From assembly GCF_003149535.1 (NCBI RefSeq), contig NZ_QGDB01000002.1, forward strand, positions 731,519 through 795,518: a stretch of DNA of 64,000 nt, given 5' to 3'. The DNA is from Falsochrobactrum shanghaiense (GTDB lineage: Bacteria > Pseudomonadota > Alphaproteobacteria > Rhizobiales > Rhizobiaceae). Each line of letters begins with the position of its first letter. Positions within the stretch are counted from its first letter, which is position 1. Under the pieces are notes generated by a model that searched no databases, was not told where the DNA came from, and saw nothing but the letters and a program-made list of their open reading frames with translations. Below are positions 37,126-48,056 of this stretch, piece by piece. The translations under genes and the position numbers were made by a program.

Positions 37126-38076
37126 ATGCACAGGATCGCCCGGGCACTGTTACACCGTCTGCTAGGCATGGTTGTCGTGCTTGCTCTCGTGGTGACAGTC
37201 GTATTCGTCATTGTCCGGGTCACGCCCGGCGATCCGGCGGCAGTCATGCTCGGGTCCGACGCGACGCCGCAGGATATTGCAGACCTGCGCGCGCGAATGG
37301 GCCTCGACGCACCGCTTCTTGTACAATATGGCCAGTTCGTCCTGGGGATATTCCAGGGCGATCTGGGCCAGTCGATATTTCTCAACCAGCCTGTCACCCA
37401 GGCACTCGCCTCGCGTGCGGAGCCGACTTTTTTCCTCACGCTGTTCTCCATCCTGATTGCGGTGCTGATCGCGCTGCCGGTCGGTGTGCTTTCGGCGGTA
37501 AAACGCGGCACCTTGTTCGACCAGTCGGTCGTCACGCTGACCATGATTGCAGCGAGCGTGCCCAGCTTCTGGCTTGGATTGATACTCATTCAGGTTTTCG
37601 CCGTTCAATATGGCTGGCTTCCCGCATCCGGCTATGGCGGGCCTGATACAAGCTTTCTGGTGCGCATCCAGCATCTCATCCTGCCTGCCGGGGCGCTGGG
37701 CGTGGTCAATTCGGCCCTCATTACGCGCTTTACGCGAGCAGCCATGCTCGATGTGCTTGGCGACGATTATGTGCGCACCGCGCGCGCCAAGGGCGCCAGC
37801 GAAGCGCGCGTCATTCTCAAGCATGCGTTCAAGAATGCGCTCGTGCCGATCATCACCGTCATCGGCCTGTCGATCGCCATGCTGGTGGCCGGTGCTGTCG
37901 TCACCGAAACCGTGTTTGGCCTGCCGGGCATCGGCAATCTCGTCGTCTCGGCTGTATTGCGGCGCGACTATCCCGTTATTCAGGGAACATTGCTTGTCGT
38001 CGCAGCCATTTATGTCCTGATCAATTTTCTGGTCGATATGCTTTACATTCTGGTCGATCCGAGGGTACGCCTGTGA
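37126..38076 (+). CDS. Dipeptide-type ABC transporter permease (DppB family)
   Basis: This 316-residue inner-membrane permease begins with LLGMVVVLALVVTVVFVIVR and the DppB motif VTPGDPAAVMLGSDATPQDI. The EAA loop reads DDYVRTARAKGASEARVILKHAF, and the tail is FLVDMLYILVDPRVRL. Its stop overlaps the start of the DppC-like gene by four bases, and it begins nine bases after the binding-protein gene, so all are one operon. Confidence 0.93.
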   Translation: MHRIARALLHRLLGMVVVLALVVTVVFVIVRVTPGDPAAVMLGSDATPQDIADLRARMGLDAPLLVQYGQFVLGIFQGDLGQSIFLNQPVTQALASRAEPTFFLTLFSILIAVLIALPVGVLSAVKRGTLFDQSVVTLTMIAASVPSFWLGLILIQVFAVQYGWLPASGYGGPDTSFLVRIQHLILPAGALGVVNSALITRFTRAAMLDVLGDDYVRTARAKGASEARVILKHAFKNALVPIITVIGLSIAMLVAGAVVTETVFGLPGIGNLVVSAVLRRDYPVIQGTLLVVAAIYVLINFLVDMLYILVDPRVRL

Positions 38077-38933
38077 CACTCGCTTCTCTCTCCATGCCCT
38101 TCGCAAGCAGCCTGCGCCGCCTGTTTGGCAATCGCGCCATTCTTCTTGGCGCACTCATTTTGCTGATCGTGGTGCTGGCAGCATTGCTTGCGCCATGGGT
38201 CTCGCCCTATGCGCCCAACAAGCTCTCCATCGTCAACAAGTTGCAGGAACCGTCCTGGGCCCATTTTTTCGGCACGGATGAATTCGGGCGCGATATTTTT
38301 TCACGCGCGATCTATGCCGGGCGCATATCGCTCCTCGTCAGCCTCGGCGTTGTCGTCATCTCGACGATCATCGGCGTCATTCTAGGAGTCGCAGCCGGAT
38401 ATTTCCGCAAGCTCGACACGCCGATTTCACGCCTGCTTGATGCCATGATGTCCTTTCCCGACATTCTGCTGGCCATCGCGCTGGTCGCAGCCCTCGGGCC
38501 ATCGCTGATTACGGTGATTATCGCGCTTGGCATTACCTATGCGCCGCGTCTGGCGCGTATCGTGCGCGGCTCGACACTCGTTATTCGTGAAATGCCTTAT
38601 ATCGAGGCCGCCGTGTCGCTCGGCCTGCCGACATGGCAGATATTGCTGCGGCATGTGCTGCTCAATCTGGCATCCCCCATTCTGGTGCAGGCGACATTCG
38701 TCTTTGCCTCCGCCATGCTTGCCGAAGCAAGCCTCTCCTTCCTGGGCGTGGGTGTCTCGGCTGACATGCCGACCTGGGGGACGATGCTGGCATCGGGCCG
38801 CGAATATATGAACAATGCGCCGTGGCTGATGCTGTTTCCGGGTCTGGCGATCGTCTTTTCCGTTCTCTCGCTGCAACTTGTCGGTGACGGCCTGCGCGAT
38901 CTCGTCGATCCGCGACTTGCGAAGGAAAGCTGA
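38073..38933 (+). CDS. Dipeptide-type ABC transporter permease (DppC family)
   Basis: This 286-residue permease has an N-terminal OppC-type helix (AILLGALILLIVVLAALLAP), the motif FGTDEFGRDIFSRAIYAGRI, the EAA loop MPYIEAAVSLGLPTWQILLRHV and the C-terminal LQLVGDGLRDLVDPRLAK. The ATG overlaps the DppB stop. Two bases separate its stop from the ATPase start. Confidence 0.93.
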   Translation: MTLASLSMPFASSLRRLFGNRAILLGALILLIVVLAALLAPWVSPYAPNKLSIVNKLQEPSWAHFFGTDEFGRDIFSRAIYAGRISLLVSLGVVVISTIIGVILGVAAGYFRKLDTPISRLLDAMMSFPDILLAIALVAALGPSLITVIIALGITYAPRLARIVRGSTLVIREMPYIEAAVSLGLPTWQILLRHVLLNLASPILVQATFVFASAMLAEASLSFLGVGVSADMPTWGTMLASGREYMNNAPWLMLFPGLAIVFSVLSLQLVGDGLRDLVDPRLAKES

Positions 38934-38935
38934 TC

Positions 38936-40768
<1,833 letters not shown>

Positions 40769-40817
40769 ACGACGATTTTATGCTATCGACGGCGCGTATC
40801 GAATGAAGGAGTTACCC

Positions 40818-41213
40818 ATGAGCAATGAAAAACTGATCCGTTATGAAACCGCCGACAGCCAGGCAGGCGGCCAGCGCCGTCCCTTTGCCAAGGCCGTCCG
40901 CGCAGGCGATTTCGTCTATGTTTCCGGACAGGTTCCAACCGTCGATGGCGAAGTCGTAGCCGGCAATATCGTCGCCCAGACGGAGCAGGTCATTGCCAAT
41001 ATCAAGGACGTGCTGGCGCTGGTCGATTGCACCCTCGCCGATGTGGTGAAGGTCAATGCCTGGCTGGATGACGCCCGCGATTTTTCAAGCTTCAATGCCG
41101 TGTTTCAAAAACACTTCATCGACAATCCGCCCGCGCGCTCCACGGTGCAGTCACCGCTGATGATCGACGCCAGGGTGGAAATGGACGTGATCGCATACAA
41201 GCCTCTGGCGTAA
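40818..41213 (+). CDS. RidA/YjgF/UK114-family deaminase
   Basis: This 131-residue protein is of the Rid family, whose members hydrolyse reactive enamine/imine intermediates such as 2-aminoacrylate released by PLP dehydratases. Visible landmarks are RRPFAKAVRAGDFVYVSGQV, VIANIKDVLALVDCTLADVV and the Arg-containing NPPARSTVQSPLM near the C-terminus. AAGGAGTTACCC precedes the ATG at 40818; an in-frame extension into the ATPase gene is rejected. It closes the M81-importer operon, and PLP enzymes of the kind that create its substrate are encoded nearby (27990-28973 and 32490-33578). Confidence 0.9.
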   Translation: MSNEKLIRYETADSQAGGQRRPFAKAVRAGDFVYVSGQVPTVDGEVVAGNIVAQTEQVIANIKDVLALVDCTLADVVKVNAWLDDARDFSSFNAVFQKHFIDNPPARSTVQSPLMIDARVEMDVIAYKPLA

Positions 41214-41276
41214 GCTACGCACGACACAGCCTTGCAGCCAGAGCATCATGCGTCTGGCGGCAAGGCTGCCATATGG

Positions 41277-41909
41277 TCAGTTCGCGCCTGAAGGATCCTT
41301 TGGATAAGCCTTCCTGAACGCCTCCACGCCCGCAAGCTCTGCACCGATGCGGCGGATATTTGCAAATGGGCTCAGATCGACTTCCCAGCGCTGTGCATTA
41401 TAGAGTTGCGGCGCAAGGCAAATATCGGCAAGCGTTATGCTGTCACCATGGCAGAAGCGCCCTGTGTCGGGATGGTCGAGCATCTTTTCCAGCGCACCAA
41501 ATCCCAAAGCGATGAAATGTTGCTGCCAGCTTTTCATGCTTATATTGCCGTCTGAATTCTGCGCCGCATAGGAGCCGACGCGAAGATTGCAGACGGCATG
41601 GATTTCCATCGCCACCGCATAAGCCAGCGCACGCACGCGCGCCCGACCGGCAGCGTCCAATGGCAAGAAAACCGGCCCGCGCGTCTCGTCGAGATATTCA
41701 AGGATTGCAAGCGACTGCGTCAGCGATACGCCATCTATTTCAAGCGTCGGCACAAGACCTTGCGGATTGCGCGAAAGATTGGTCTCGCTGTGCTGCTGCC
41801 CCTCTACAAGATTAACGGCTTCCGATTCGTAAGGCAGATCGAGCAGATTGAGCGCGATACGAACTCTATAAGCGGCGGATGAACGCCAAAATTCATAAAA
41901 TTTTGTCAC
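41277..41909 (-). CDS. maiA: Maleylacetoacetate isomerase (zeta-class GST)
   Basis: This 210-residue glutathione-dependent isomerase of tyrosine/homogentisate breakdown converts maleylacetoacetate to fumarylacetoacetate. The zeta-class active-site motif is YEFWRSSAAYRVRIALNL (SSxxxR near residue 11), followed by RNPQGLVPTLEIDG, LTQSLAILEYLDET and the C-terminal ITLADICLAPQLYNAQRW. Length is normal. No hmgA or fahA is adjacent. It converges on the RidA gene with about 60 bases between them and no strong terminator. Confidence 0.9.
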   Translation of the reverse strand: MTKFYEFWRSSAAYRVRIALNLLDLPYESEAVNLVEGQQHSETNLSRNPQGLVPTLEIDGVSLTQSLAILEYLDETRGPVFLPLDAAGRARVRALAYAVAMEIHAVCNLRVGSYAAQNSDGNISMKSWQQHFIALGFGALEKMLDHPDTGRFCHGDSITLADICLAPQLYNAQRWEVDLSPFANIRRIGAELAGVEAFRKAYPKDPSGAN

Positions 41910-42147
41910 TTAATATTCTCCCGGGCGATTTCATTCGCGCTTTGCAGGCCATCATTTACAGCGGTTTAACGACTTATTTACCATGTTCGTAAGAATATGG
42001 AGCCAGGAAATCATTGCAGCGGCGTATTCGTGAACGCCATCGCCCATCAACACGCGGACCGGACGCTCCGAGTGTTGAACCTATGTATCGCGCTTTCCGA
42101 TTTCAGGCCGATGCAACGACTGTTTTATCGATGGAAAAGTGGCTCTC

Positions 42148-44793
42148 ATGGCAAATTCCTTTTCGGCTTCCGGTTCACATTCCATAATAAATGAACTCAA
42201 CGCCCTGCGGGAACGCCAGTCCGCATCGAACAGGACAGATGAACTGCGCCGCACCCTGAGCGAACTTCAAGAACGGCTGGCGCAATTCGACACTCCTTTC
42301 GATCCATCGACCGAAAACACGAGCTATGGGGCCGATGAATCGTGGTTGCAGCCGGACGAATATTTCACGCGCCTCGATGAAACCACGGCTTCAGGCCGCA
42401 GTCCTCATTCGCACCACGATGAAGCGATCCGGCTGGAGCGGATCGAAAAGCAATTGAGCGAACTGGGCATGCAGCTTGATGCGTCTTTGGCCGGGCAGAA
42501 CTTCGACATCCTGCTTCGCCGCCTTGACGATCTCTCGCAGCGCGTCGATGCGCTCAATATGACCGCTGACCTGCCCCAGCAGATGATTGCGCCGCTCACC
42601 CGTCAACTCGGCTTGCTCGCGCAGCATCTGGGCAAACTCATCGATAATCCGCGCCAGTCCGATTATGCCGCGCTCGACACTCGTCTTGAGCAGATCGGCG
42701 ACCGGCTCGCCGCTATGGAAAAGCAGGCAGAGGAAGCCGGTCCCGCCGTTCTCGATAAAATGAACGAGCATTTTGCGGCGCTGACCCGCAGGCTCGATGC
42801 ACAATTCTCGAACCATCGCGCCGACCACGAGGCGATCCATAATCTGGAAAGCCAGATTGCCATGATCGCACAGCATCTGGCGCAGCCGTCTCCCGAACTC
42901 GTGGCACTCGAGCCGCGCCTCGATACAATCGAACGGGCGCTGGCTTCCGGTCGGGAAGCCGTTTTCGATGTGGCGCGTGAAGCTGCCGAAAGCGCCATCG
43001 CCCGCTTGAGCGAACGCGGATCGCAGAACGACAGCGCCTTGGCCCGTCAGCTTTCCCATGACATCAGCTCGCTTGAAAGCCTTGCGCGCGCAGCAGAAGA
43101 ACGCAACGGCAAGTCCTTCGAGGCGGTGCATGAGGCACTTGTCAAGGTCGTGGACCGCCTGACGCATCTTGAGCAGCATTTGCACCGCAAGCCGCCGGTT
43201 ACGGGCAATCTTCCAGCCGCAGCACCACGCGCGGTCGCCAGCCCAACTCCCCTGCCAGCCGACAAGAAAAGCAGGATGAGAGCCGAATATCCGCAGCTCG
43301 ATGAGGCACTCGGCCAACTCAGGCCGAAGGTGGCCAGTGAGCCTGCGCCCGTGCCGTCGGTCGCCTCGCCCCAGCCCGATAGTGACAGCGTGCTTGATCT
43401 TAACACGATCATGCGCCGTGTCCGTGAAGAACGCAGCCAGCAGGAAGCGGGCGAAAAGCAGACCGAACGTAAGGCCGATCTTATTTCTGCCGCGCGCCGC
43501 GCCGCGCAGCAGGCCGCCGAGGAATCAAAACAGCTCGAAGAAGCTTTGACCAAAGGCATCGAAGGCGACAAAGGCCCGCGAAGCAGCTTTTTTCACCGCC
43601 AGCGCAAATCGATCCTGATGGGCATTGGCGCGGTCATGATCGCCATAGCCGGTTTACAGATCGGCCCTGCATTTTTGCATTCCCGCGAGCAGGAAGTTGA
43701 CCCGGAAGTCACCGCATCAATCCCGGAAGCGGCCCACGAGCCTGCTGCTCCCGTCGAGGCGCAAATGCAGGAACTGCCGCAAATGCCGGAGGCCATTGCC
43801 CCTGCCCCGCAGATCACCGAGCCGCGTGCTGAAAGCCTGCACAAAAGCCCGGTTTCGGCGACATCGACGAGCGACATGGATGAAGCCCAGGCCGGTGAGA
43901 GTGAACAACCCGCAACCAGGCCGGAAGCAGTACATCTCGATATTCCGCAAGATATAGGCTCGCAGGCATTGCGCGATGCCGCATCCGGGGGCGATGCCCG
44001 TGCGCTGTTTGCAATCGGCACGCGCTATATGGAAGGTCAGGGCGTAACCGCCGATTACGCGCAGGCCGCACAATGGTATGAACAGGCGGCAGCGCAGAAT
44101 TTCGCCCCGGCGCAATATCGCCTTGGCAATTTCAATGAAAAAGGCCTTGGCATGCCCCGCGACATCGGCAAGGCAAAGGACTGGTATCAGCTTGCAGCAA
44201 AACAGGGCAACGCCAGCGCCATGCATAATCTCGCCGTGCTTTATGCTTCGGGCGCCAATGGTTCGCCCGATAATGCAGCGGCGGTACGCTGGTTTACCGA
44301 AGCCGCGGAACTGGGCGTGCGCGACAGCCAGTATAATCTGGGCATATTGGCCGCGAAGGGCCTCGGAATGCCGGTCAGCCTTGAAGAAAGCTACAAGTGG
44401 TTCGCCCTTGCCGCCAATTCCGGCGACAAGGATTCAGCGCAAAAACGCGATCAGATCGAAGTCGTACTCACACCGATACAGCGTGAGCGTGCCGAGGGCG
44501 CAGTGACGCTCTGGAAGGCAAAGCCTTTGAATGAAGCGGCCAATTCTCTCGACGTCCCGGCAGACTGGTCGGAAAATGCGCGCGTAACTGAGGCTCCGGC
44601 AGATATGAAAAAGGCGGTGCGCAATATTCAGCTCATTCTCCAGAAGAATGGTTATGATGTCGGCGGTGCGGATGGCATCATGGGCAGCCGGACGCGCAAT
44701 GCCATTGCCGCGATCCAGAAGGCGAACGGCCAGAACCCGACAGGCGAAGTCGACCAGAAACTCGTGCAACTGCTTCTGAAGATGAATGGCTAA
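42148..44793 (+). CDS. PodJ-like coiled-coil, Sel1-repeat and peptidoglycan-binding membrane protein
   Basis: This large (881-residue) single-span membrane protein has the plan of the alphaproteobacterial polarity factor PodJ. The first about 420 residues are cytoplasmic, Glu/Arg/Leu-rich and helical with heptad character (LSELQERLAQFD). A transmembrane span (SILMGIGAVMIAIAGLQIG) lies near residue 490. A Pro/Glu/Ala-rich linker follows, then three or four Sel1 repeats (about 605-755; AQAAQWYEQAAAQNFAPAQY) and a C-terminal peptidoglycan-binding domain (KKAVRNIQLILQKNGYDVGG). GGAAAAG lies eight bases before the ATG at 42148, preferred over a GTG at 42139. It is shorter than the PodJ of Caulobacter, so the name is inference. 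Confidence 0.78.
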   Translation: MANSFSASGSHSIINELNALRERQSASNRTDELRRTLSELQERLAQFDTPFDPSTENTSYGADESWLQPDEYFTRLDETTASGRSPHSHHDEAIRLERIEKQLSELGMQLDASLAGQNFDILLRRLDDLSQRVDALNMTADLPQQMIAPLTRQLGLLAQHLGKLIDNPRQSDYAALDTRLEQIGDRLAAMEKQAEEAGPAVLDKMNEHFAALTRRLDAQFSNHRADHEAIHNLESQIAMIAQHLAQPSPELVALEPRLDTIERALASGREAVFDVAREAAESAIARLSERGSQNDSALARQLSHDISSLESLARAAEERNGKSFEAVHEALVKVVDRLTHLEQHLHRKPPVTGNLPAAAPRAVASPTPLPADKKSRMRAEYPQLDEALGQLRPKVASEPAPVPSVASPQPDSDSVLDLNTIMRRVREERSQQEAGEKQTERKADLISAARRAAQQAAEESKQLEEALTKGIEGDKGPRSSFFHRQRKSILMGIGAVMIAIAGLQIGPAFLHSREQEVDPEVTASIPEAAHEPAAPVEAQMQELPQMPEAIAPAPQITEPRAESLHKSPVSATSTSDMDEAQAGESEQPATRPEAVHLDIPQDIGSQALRDAASGGDARALFAIGTRYMEGQGVTADYAQAAQWYEQAAAQNFAPAQYRLGNFNEKGLGMPRDIGKAKDWYQLAAKQGNASAMHNLAVLYASGANGSPDNAAAVRWFTEAAELGVRDSQYNLGILAAKGLGMPVSLEESYKWFALAANSGDKDSAQKRDQIEVVLTPIQRERAEGAVTLWKAKPLNEAANSLDVPADWSENARVTEAPADMKKAVRNIQLILQKNGYDVGGADGIMGSRTRNAIAAIQKANGQNPTGEVDQKLVQLLLKMNG

Positions 44794-45175
44794 AGCATGT
44801 CGCCCGAAAGTGGGAACCGGTTTCGGGATAACGACATGCGTTAAAACAACAACTTAAAGCGCATCCCGAAAAGTGTGAAACGGTTTTAGGAAAAGATGCG
44901 CGTTAAAACAACAAAAGCGTAAGGAGCGAATCTGAAAGATCGCGGCAGGCAAGACAAGCATTCCAGCAAAAGCGCATAGCGCTTTTGTGCAAATTTTCCA
45001 ATTTTTCAGCTAGTGGATTATTGCAGGAAAGTTACACAGTTTCCACATGGTAACTCTATTTCCAATCAGGGTTTGACTTCGCCGCCTCGAAAGCGCAAGA
45101 CCGTATGGACAGACCTTGCGGCCCGGCGCAGCCGCAAGCGGCTGCGTGTCATGCGTTGTACAACCGGGTTCGGAA
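44794..45175. other. Intergenic stretch with palindromic repeats
   Basis: No gene is visible. The left half holds two related palindromes (44796-44906) and a 9-bp hairpin, CAAAAGCGC ATA GCGCTTTTG (44967-44987), which could end the upstream transcript. The right half has the upstream sequence of the TauE/SafE gene and no clear promoter. Confidence 0.5.
44796..44906. repeat. Pair of Bru-RS-like palindromic repeats
   Basis: The first unit is bounded by GCATGTCG and CGACATGC and contains CCCGAAAGTGGGAACCGG. The second is bounded by GCGCATC and GATGCGC and contains CCCGAAAAGTGTGAAACGG. The second matches the element at 1931-2032 and the one at 46939-46992; the first is a diverged cousin. Confidence 0.7.
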
Positions 45176-46096
45176 TTGGGTATTTACCTTCCCATTGCAG
45201 AATTGTCGGTCAACATGCTGGTTCTGCTTGGCATGGGCGCTGCCGTGGGGTTTCTTTCCGGGCTTTTCGGCGTCGGCGGCGGCTTTCTCATCACACCCCT
45301 ACTGATATTTTATAACATTCCGCCAGCAATTGCCGTTGCGACCGGCGCCAATCAGGTCATCGCCTCCTCGGTTTCAGGTGCGCTTGCGCATTTCAAACGC
45401 CGCACGCTCGACATCAAGCTGGGACTGTTCCTTGTTGCCGGCGGCCTTCTGGGCTCTCTCTTCGGCATATTCGTCTTTTCGTGGCTGCGCGATCTCGGCC
45501 AGCTCGATCTGATCGTCTCCATCCTCTATGTCTTCTTTCTGGGCACTGTCGGCGGGCTGATGCTGATCGAAAGCCTGCGTGCCCTGCGTCGCAGCAAAAA
45601 GGGGCAAGCCAGCGCCGCACGACGTTCCGGTCAGCATACCTGGATTCACAAACTGCCCTTCAAGATGCGCTTTCGCACTTCGACCATCTATGTCAGCATC
45701 ATTCCAGTGCTCGGCATCGGCTTTTTCATCGGCCTTCTTTCCTCGGTCATGGGCGTCGGCGGCGGTTTCATCATGGTTCCGGCGCTGATCTATCTGCTGC
45801 ATGTTCCCACCAATGTCGTGGTGGGAACCTCCCTGTTCCAGATTACCTTTGTCACTGCCTTCACAACCGTCTTGCAGGCGACCGCCAACCAGTCGATCGA
45901 TATTGTGCTGGCTTTTCTGCTGATGCTGGGGGGCGTTATCGGTGCGCAATATGGCGCACGCGCGGGCCAGAAGCTGCGCGGCGAGCAATTGCGACTGCTG
46001 CTGGCGCTTCTGGTTCTTGCCGTGGGATTGCGCCTTGCCTTCGGCCTGTTCGTGCGGCCCGACAACCTGTTTTCCATATCGCTTGCGGATATGTGA
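45176..46096 (+). CDS. TauE/SafE-family sulfite/anion exporter
   Basis: This inner-membrane protein of about 306 residues belongs to the TauE/SafE group, thought to export sulfite, sulfoacetate or related anions. Two halves each carry the signature: GFLSGLFGVGGGFLITPLLI and GLLSSVMGVGGGFIMVPALI. Around eight transmembrane segments are seen. The open frame starts at 45116, but the family-like N-terminus IYLPIAELSVNMLVLLG begins at a TTG at 45176, which I take as the start; GTG/ATG alternatives would cut into or overextend it. The next gene (TIGR02186) starts two bases after its stop, a pairing that is common in this group. Confidence 0.85.
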   Translation: MGIYLPIAELSVNMLVLLGMGAAVGFLSGLFGVGGGFLITPLLIFYNIPPAIAVATGANQVIASSVSGALAHFKRRTLDIKLGLFLVAGGLLGSLFGIFVFSWLRDLGQLDLIVSILYVFFLGTVGGLMLIESLRALRRSKKGQASAARRSGQHTWIHKLPFKMRFRTSTIYVSIIPVLGIGFFIGLLSSVMGVGGGFIMVPALIYLLHVPTNVVVGTSLFQITFVTAFTTVLQATANQSIDIVLAFLLMLGGVIGAQYGARAGQKLRGEQLRLLLALLVLAVGLRLAFGLFVRPDNLFSISLADM

Positions 46097-46097
46097 C

Positions 46098-46922
46098 ATG
46101 AGCAAGCGCGCACTCATATCCTTAACGGCGCTCTGCCTTTCCGCCCTGCCAGCCGCCACGCAGATCAATTCCAGCGGCGACAGCAACGGCATGCCGCAAT
46201 TGCAGAACCCTGCTGAGGAATCCATCGAGATCGGCCTTTCGACCGAAACCATCGCCATCACTTCGAATTATGGCGGCACCCGGCTGACGATTTTCGGCGC
46301 GCTCGACAATGCCGATCCGCTCATCCAGCGGCAGGGCCGCTATGACATCATCGTCGTGCTGCAAGGCCCCTCTCGCGATCTGGTCGTGCGCAAGAAAGAG
46401 CGCTATCTCGGCGTGTGGGTCAATGCGGATTCAGAGACCTTTATGGGCGTCCCGCTGTCTTATTCATTGGCATCCACACGTAATTTGCAGGATATTGCGG
46501 ACGAAAAGACGTTTCGCCAGCTCTCGGTGGGGGTGAACAATTTCTATCTGGTGCCCGAAGACCCGTCGACCCTCTCGGGAAATATTCCCGCTTTCGCCGA
46601 CGAGCTGCGCGCCATAAAAATTCGTCAGGGTCTCTATAGCCAGTCTATCGGCGGCGTCGAATTCGTATCGCGCACGCTGTTTCGCGCCACACTGAACCTA
46701 TCAGCCAATGTACCGGTCGGACGGCACCGCGCACGCGCGCTGCTGTTTCGCCATGGCGTATTTCTGCGCGAGGCCAATGCCAGTCTCGAAATCGTCAAGG
46801 CTGGCCTTGAGCAAAGCATTTACGACGCAGCCCATAAGAACAGCCTGCTCTATGGCCTTTTCGCCGTTTTTCTGGCAATCACCACCGGCTGGCTGGGCCG
46901 CCTGCTTTTCCGCAAGGATTAG
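46098..46922 (+). CDS. TIGR02186-family membrane-anchored protein
   Basis: This is a 274-residue protein of the alphaproteobacterial TIGR02186 (Alph_Pro_TM) family. It has an N-terminal signal peptide (LISLTALCLSALPAATQI), a periplasmic beta-rich domain (IEIGLSTETIAITSNYGGTR, then RQGRYDIIVVLQGPSRDLVV), and one C-terminal transmembrane helix (SLLYGLFAVFLAITTGWLG) followed by a short basic tail. The family is a regular neighbour of TauE/SafE exporters and is thought to work with them, but its role is unknown. The ATG lies two bases after the exporter's stop. A frame open from 45942 inside the exporter is a shadow extension. Confidence 0.83.
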   Translation: MSKRALISLTALCLSALPAATQINSSGDSNGMPQLQNPAEESIEIGLSTETIAITSNYGGTRLTIFGALDNADPLIQRQGRYDIIVVLQGPSRDLVVRKKERYLGVWVNADSETFMGVPLSYSLASTRNLQDIADEKTFRQLSVGVNNFYLVPEDPSTLSGNIPAFADELRAIKIRQGLYSQSIGGVEFVSRTLFRATLNLSANVPVGRHRARALLFRHGVFLREANASLEIVKAGLEQSIYDAAHKNSLLYGLFAVFLAITTGWLGRLLFRKD

Positions 46923-46938
46923 ATCGTAACCACGACCT

Positions 46939-46992
46939 AGAGTGCATCCCGAAAAGTGTGAGACGGTTTTCAGAAAAGATGCGCGTTTAAAC
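46939..46992. repeat. Bru-RS-like palindromic repeat
   Basis: AGAGTGCATCCCGAAAAGTG and the rest of the common core, ending GATGCGCGTTTAAAC, follow the TIGR02186 gene. It is about half the length of the element at 1931-2032 and keeps only one hairpin. Confidence 0.65.
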
Positions 46993-47033
46993 AAAAGCCT
47001 GAAGAACTCCGGCAAAGTCTCAACAGGGATAGC

Positions 47034-48056
47034 TTATTCGCCCGCCTGTACAGCCGTAACGCGAATGGCATAGATGTCGACGGGCTTTCCTTTGCCCTCA
47101 AGGTCCGAATTGATCATGATCTTACCCGCGCCATTGGCCTTTTGGTCAACCGGGAACTCCACATCGAAAAGAAAATCATTGATCGTGTCGCCAACATTAT
47201 AACGCCGATTCCCGCAGTCACCCATAGCGGCGAAATCACAGCTCACCGACATTTGCGTGCTCTCTTCGCCTTCGCTGCGCGCCACAATGTCGAAAGTGGC
47301 CTTTTTGCCCGCCAATTGTGCAAGGACGCCCTCGCCCACATCGACGGTGATCGTATCTTCCGTCGCCGGAGACTGAATACGCGCGAAACTATTATTGCCC
47401 TCGTTCATGATTTCCACCTGCGCACGCCCCTGCACGGACACGCGCACTGCATCCTGCGGCGTGAAAATGGTAATCCATTCGCGCCCCTCCGGATCCTCGC
47501 CCTCCTTGACCGGCGCAAGACTGCTATCGGCATGCAGCGGCGAAGAGGACCCGCGCGTGAAATCGGCAAAACTATTGTACAATGAATAGCCGACCATGCC
47601 TGCCACAATCAGCACCAAAGCCGGAATGCCGTAAGTGTAAAATGGCGAATGCCGCTTTTTCGAACGCTTGCGACGGCGCGTATCCGTGTCATAGCCCGGC
47701 TGCGTGCCGCGACCGCTCTTGTCCGCAGCCGGGCGAATATCCTCTGCCGCCAGCACCGGACCGGCTCCAGAATCAGCCGTTCTCAGAACGGGATCGATCA
47801 TATCTGGCGCATCGAGCGAGGGCTCGTGCTGGCGTGGAGTCTCCCGCCGGGGCGAGAATTCCTGCTCAATGCGCGAGATCGCCTCCTTGAGCTTCTCGCG
47901 CCGATGCGTCTTCTGCTCGGCATTCAATGCCGTATTCGTTGCAAGCGCGCGTTCATGCGCGCCCCAGGCAGCTTCATAAATGCGCTGGCGGGTCGCCGGG
48001 TTATGCGCCTCCGCTTTTGCAAATGCGTTCCTGATTGCGCGCTCGATGCTTTCCAA
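47034..48056 (-). CDS. Conserved hypothetical protein with one transmembrane span
   Basis: I do not recognise a named family. The 340 residues comprise a charged helical N-terminal domain (ERAIRNAFAKAEAHNPATRQ), a disordered acidic linker, a basic stretch (TRRRKRSKKRH) just before a single membrane span (TYGIPALVLIVAGMVGYSLY, about residues 140-160), and an extracytoplasmic beta-rich domain of about 170 residues with two cysteines (SCDFAAMGDCGNRR). The basic residues before the span put the N-terminus in the cytoplasm. The outer domain looks like a carbohydrate-binding or jelly-roll sandwich (DVEFPVDQKANGAGKIMINS), which is a guess. It is monocistronic. Confidence 0.65.
   Translation of the reverse strand: MESIERAIRNAFAKAEAHNPATRQRIYEAAWGAHERALATNTALNAEQKTHRREKLKEAISRIEQEFSPRRETPRQHEPSLDAPDMIDPVLRTADSGAGPVLAAEDIRPAADKSGRGTQPGYDTDTRRRKRSKKRHSPFYTYGIPALVLIVAGMVGYSLYNSFADFTRGSSSPLHADSSLAPVKEGEDPEGREWITIFTPQDAVRVSVQGRAQVEIMNEGNNSFARIQSPATEDTITVDVGEGVLAQLAGKKATFDIVARSEGEESTQMSVSCDFAAMGDCGNRRYNVGDTINDFLFDVEFPVDQKANGAGKIMINSDLEGKGKPVDIYAIRVTAVQAGE

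Noticed and set aside
35917..38154. Long minus-strand frames of 404 and 330 codons
   Set aside because: They lie opposite the substrate-binding protein and permease genes and lack protein-like features.
42391..43317. 308-codon minus-strand frame
   Set aside because: It is antisense to the coiled-coil half of the PodJ-like gene and has no start signal.
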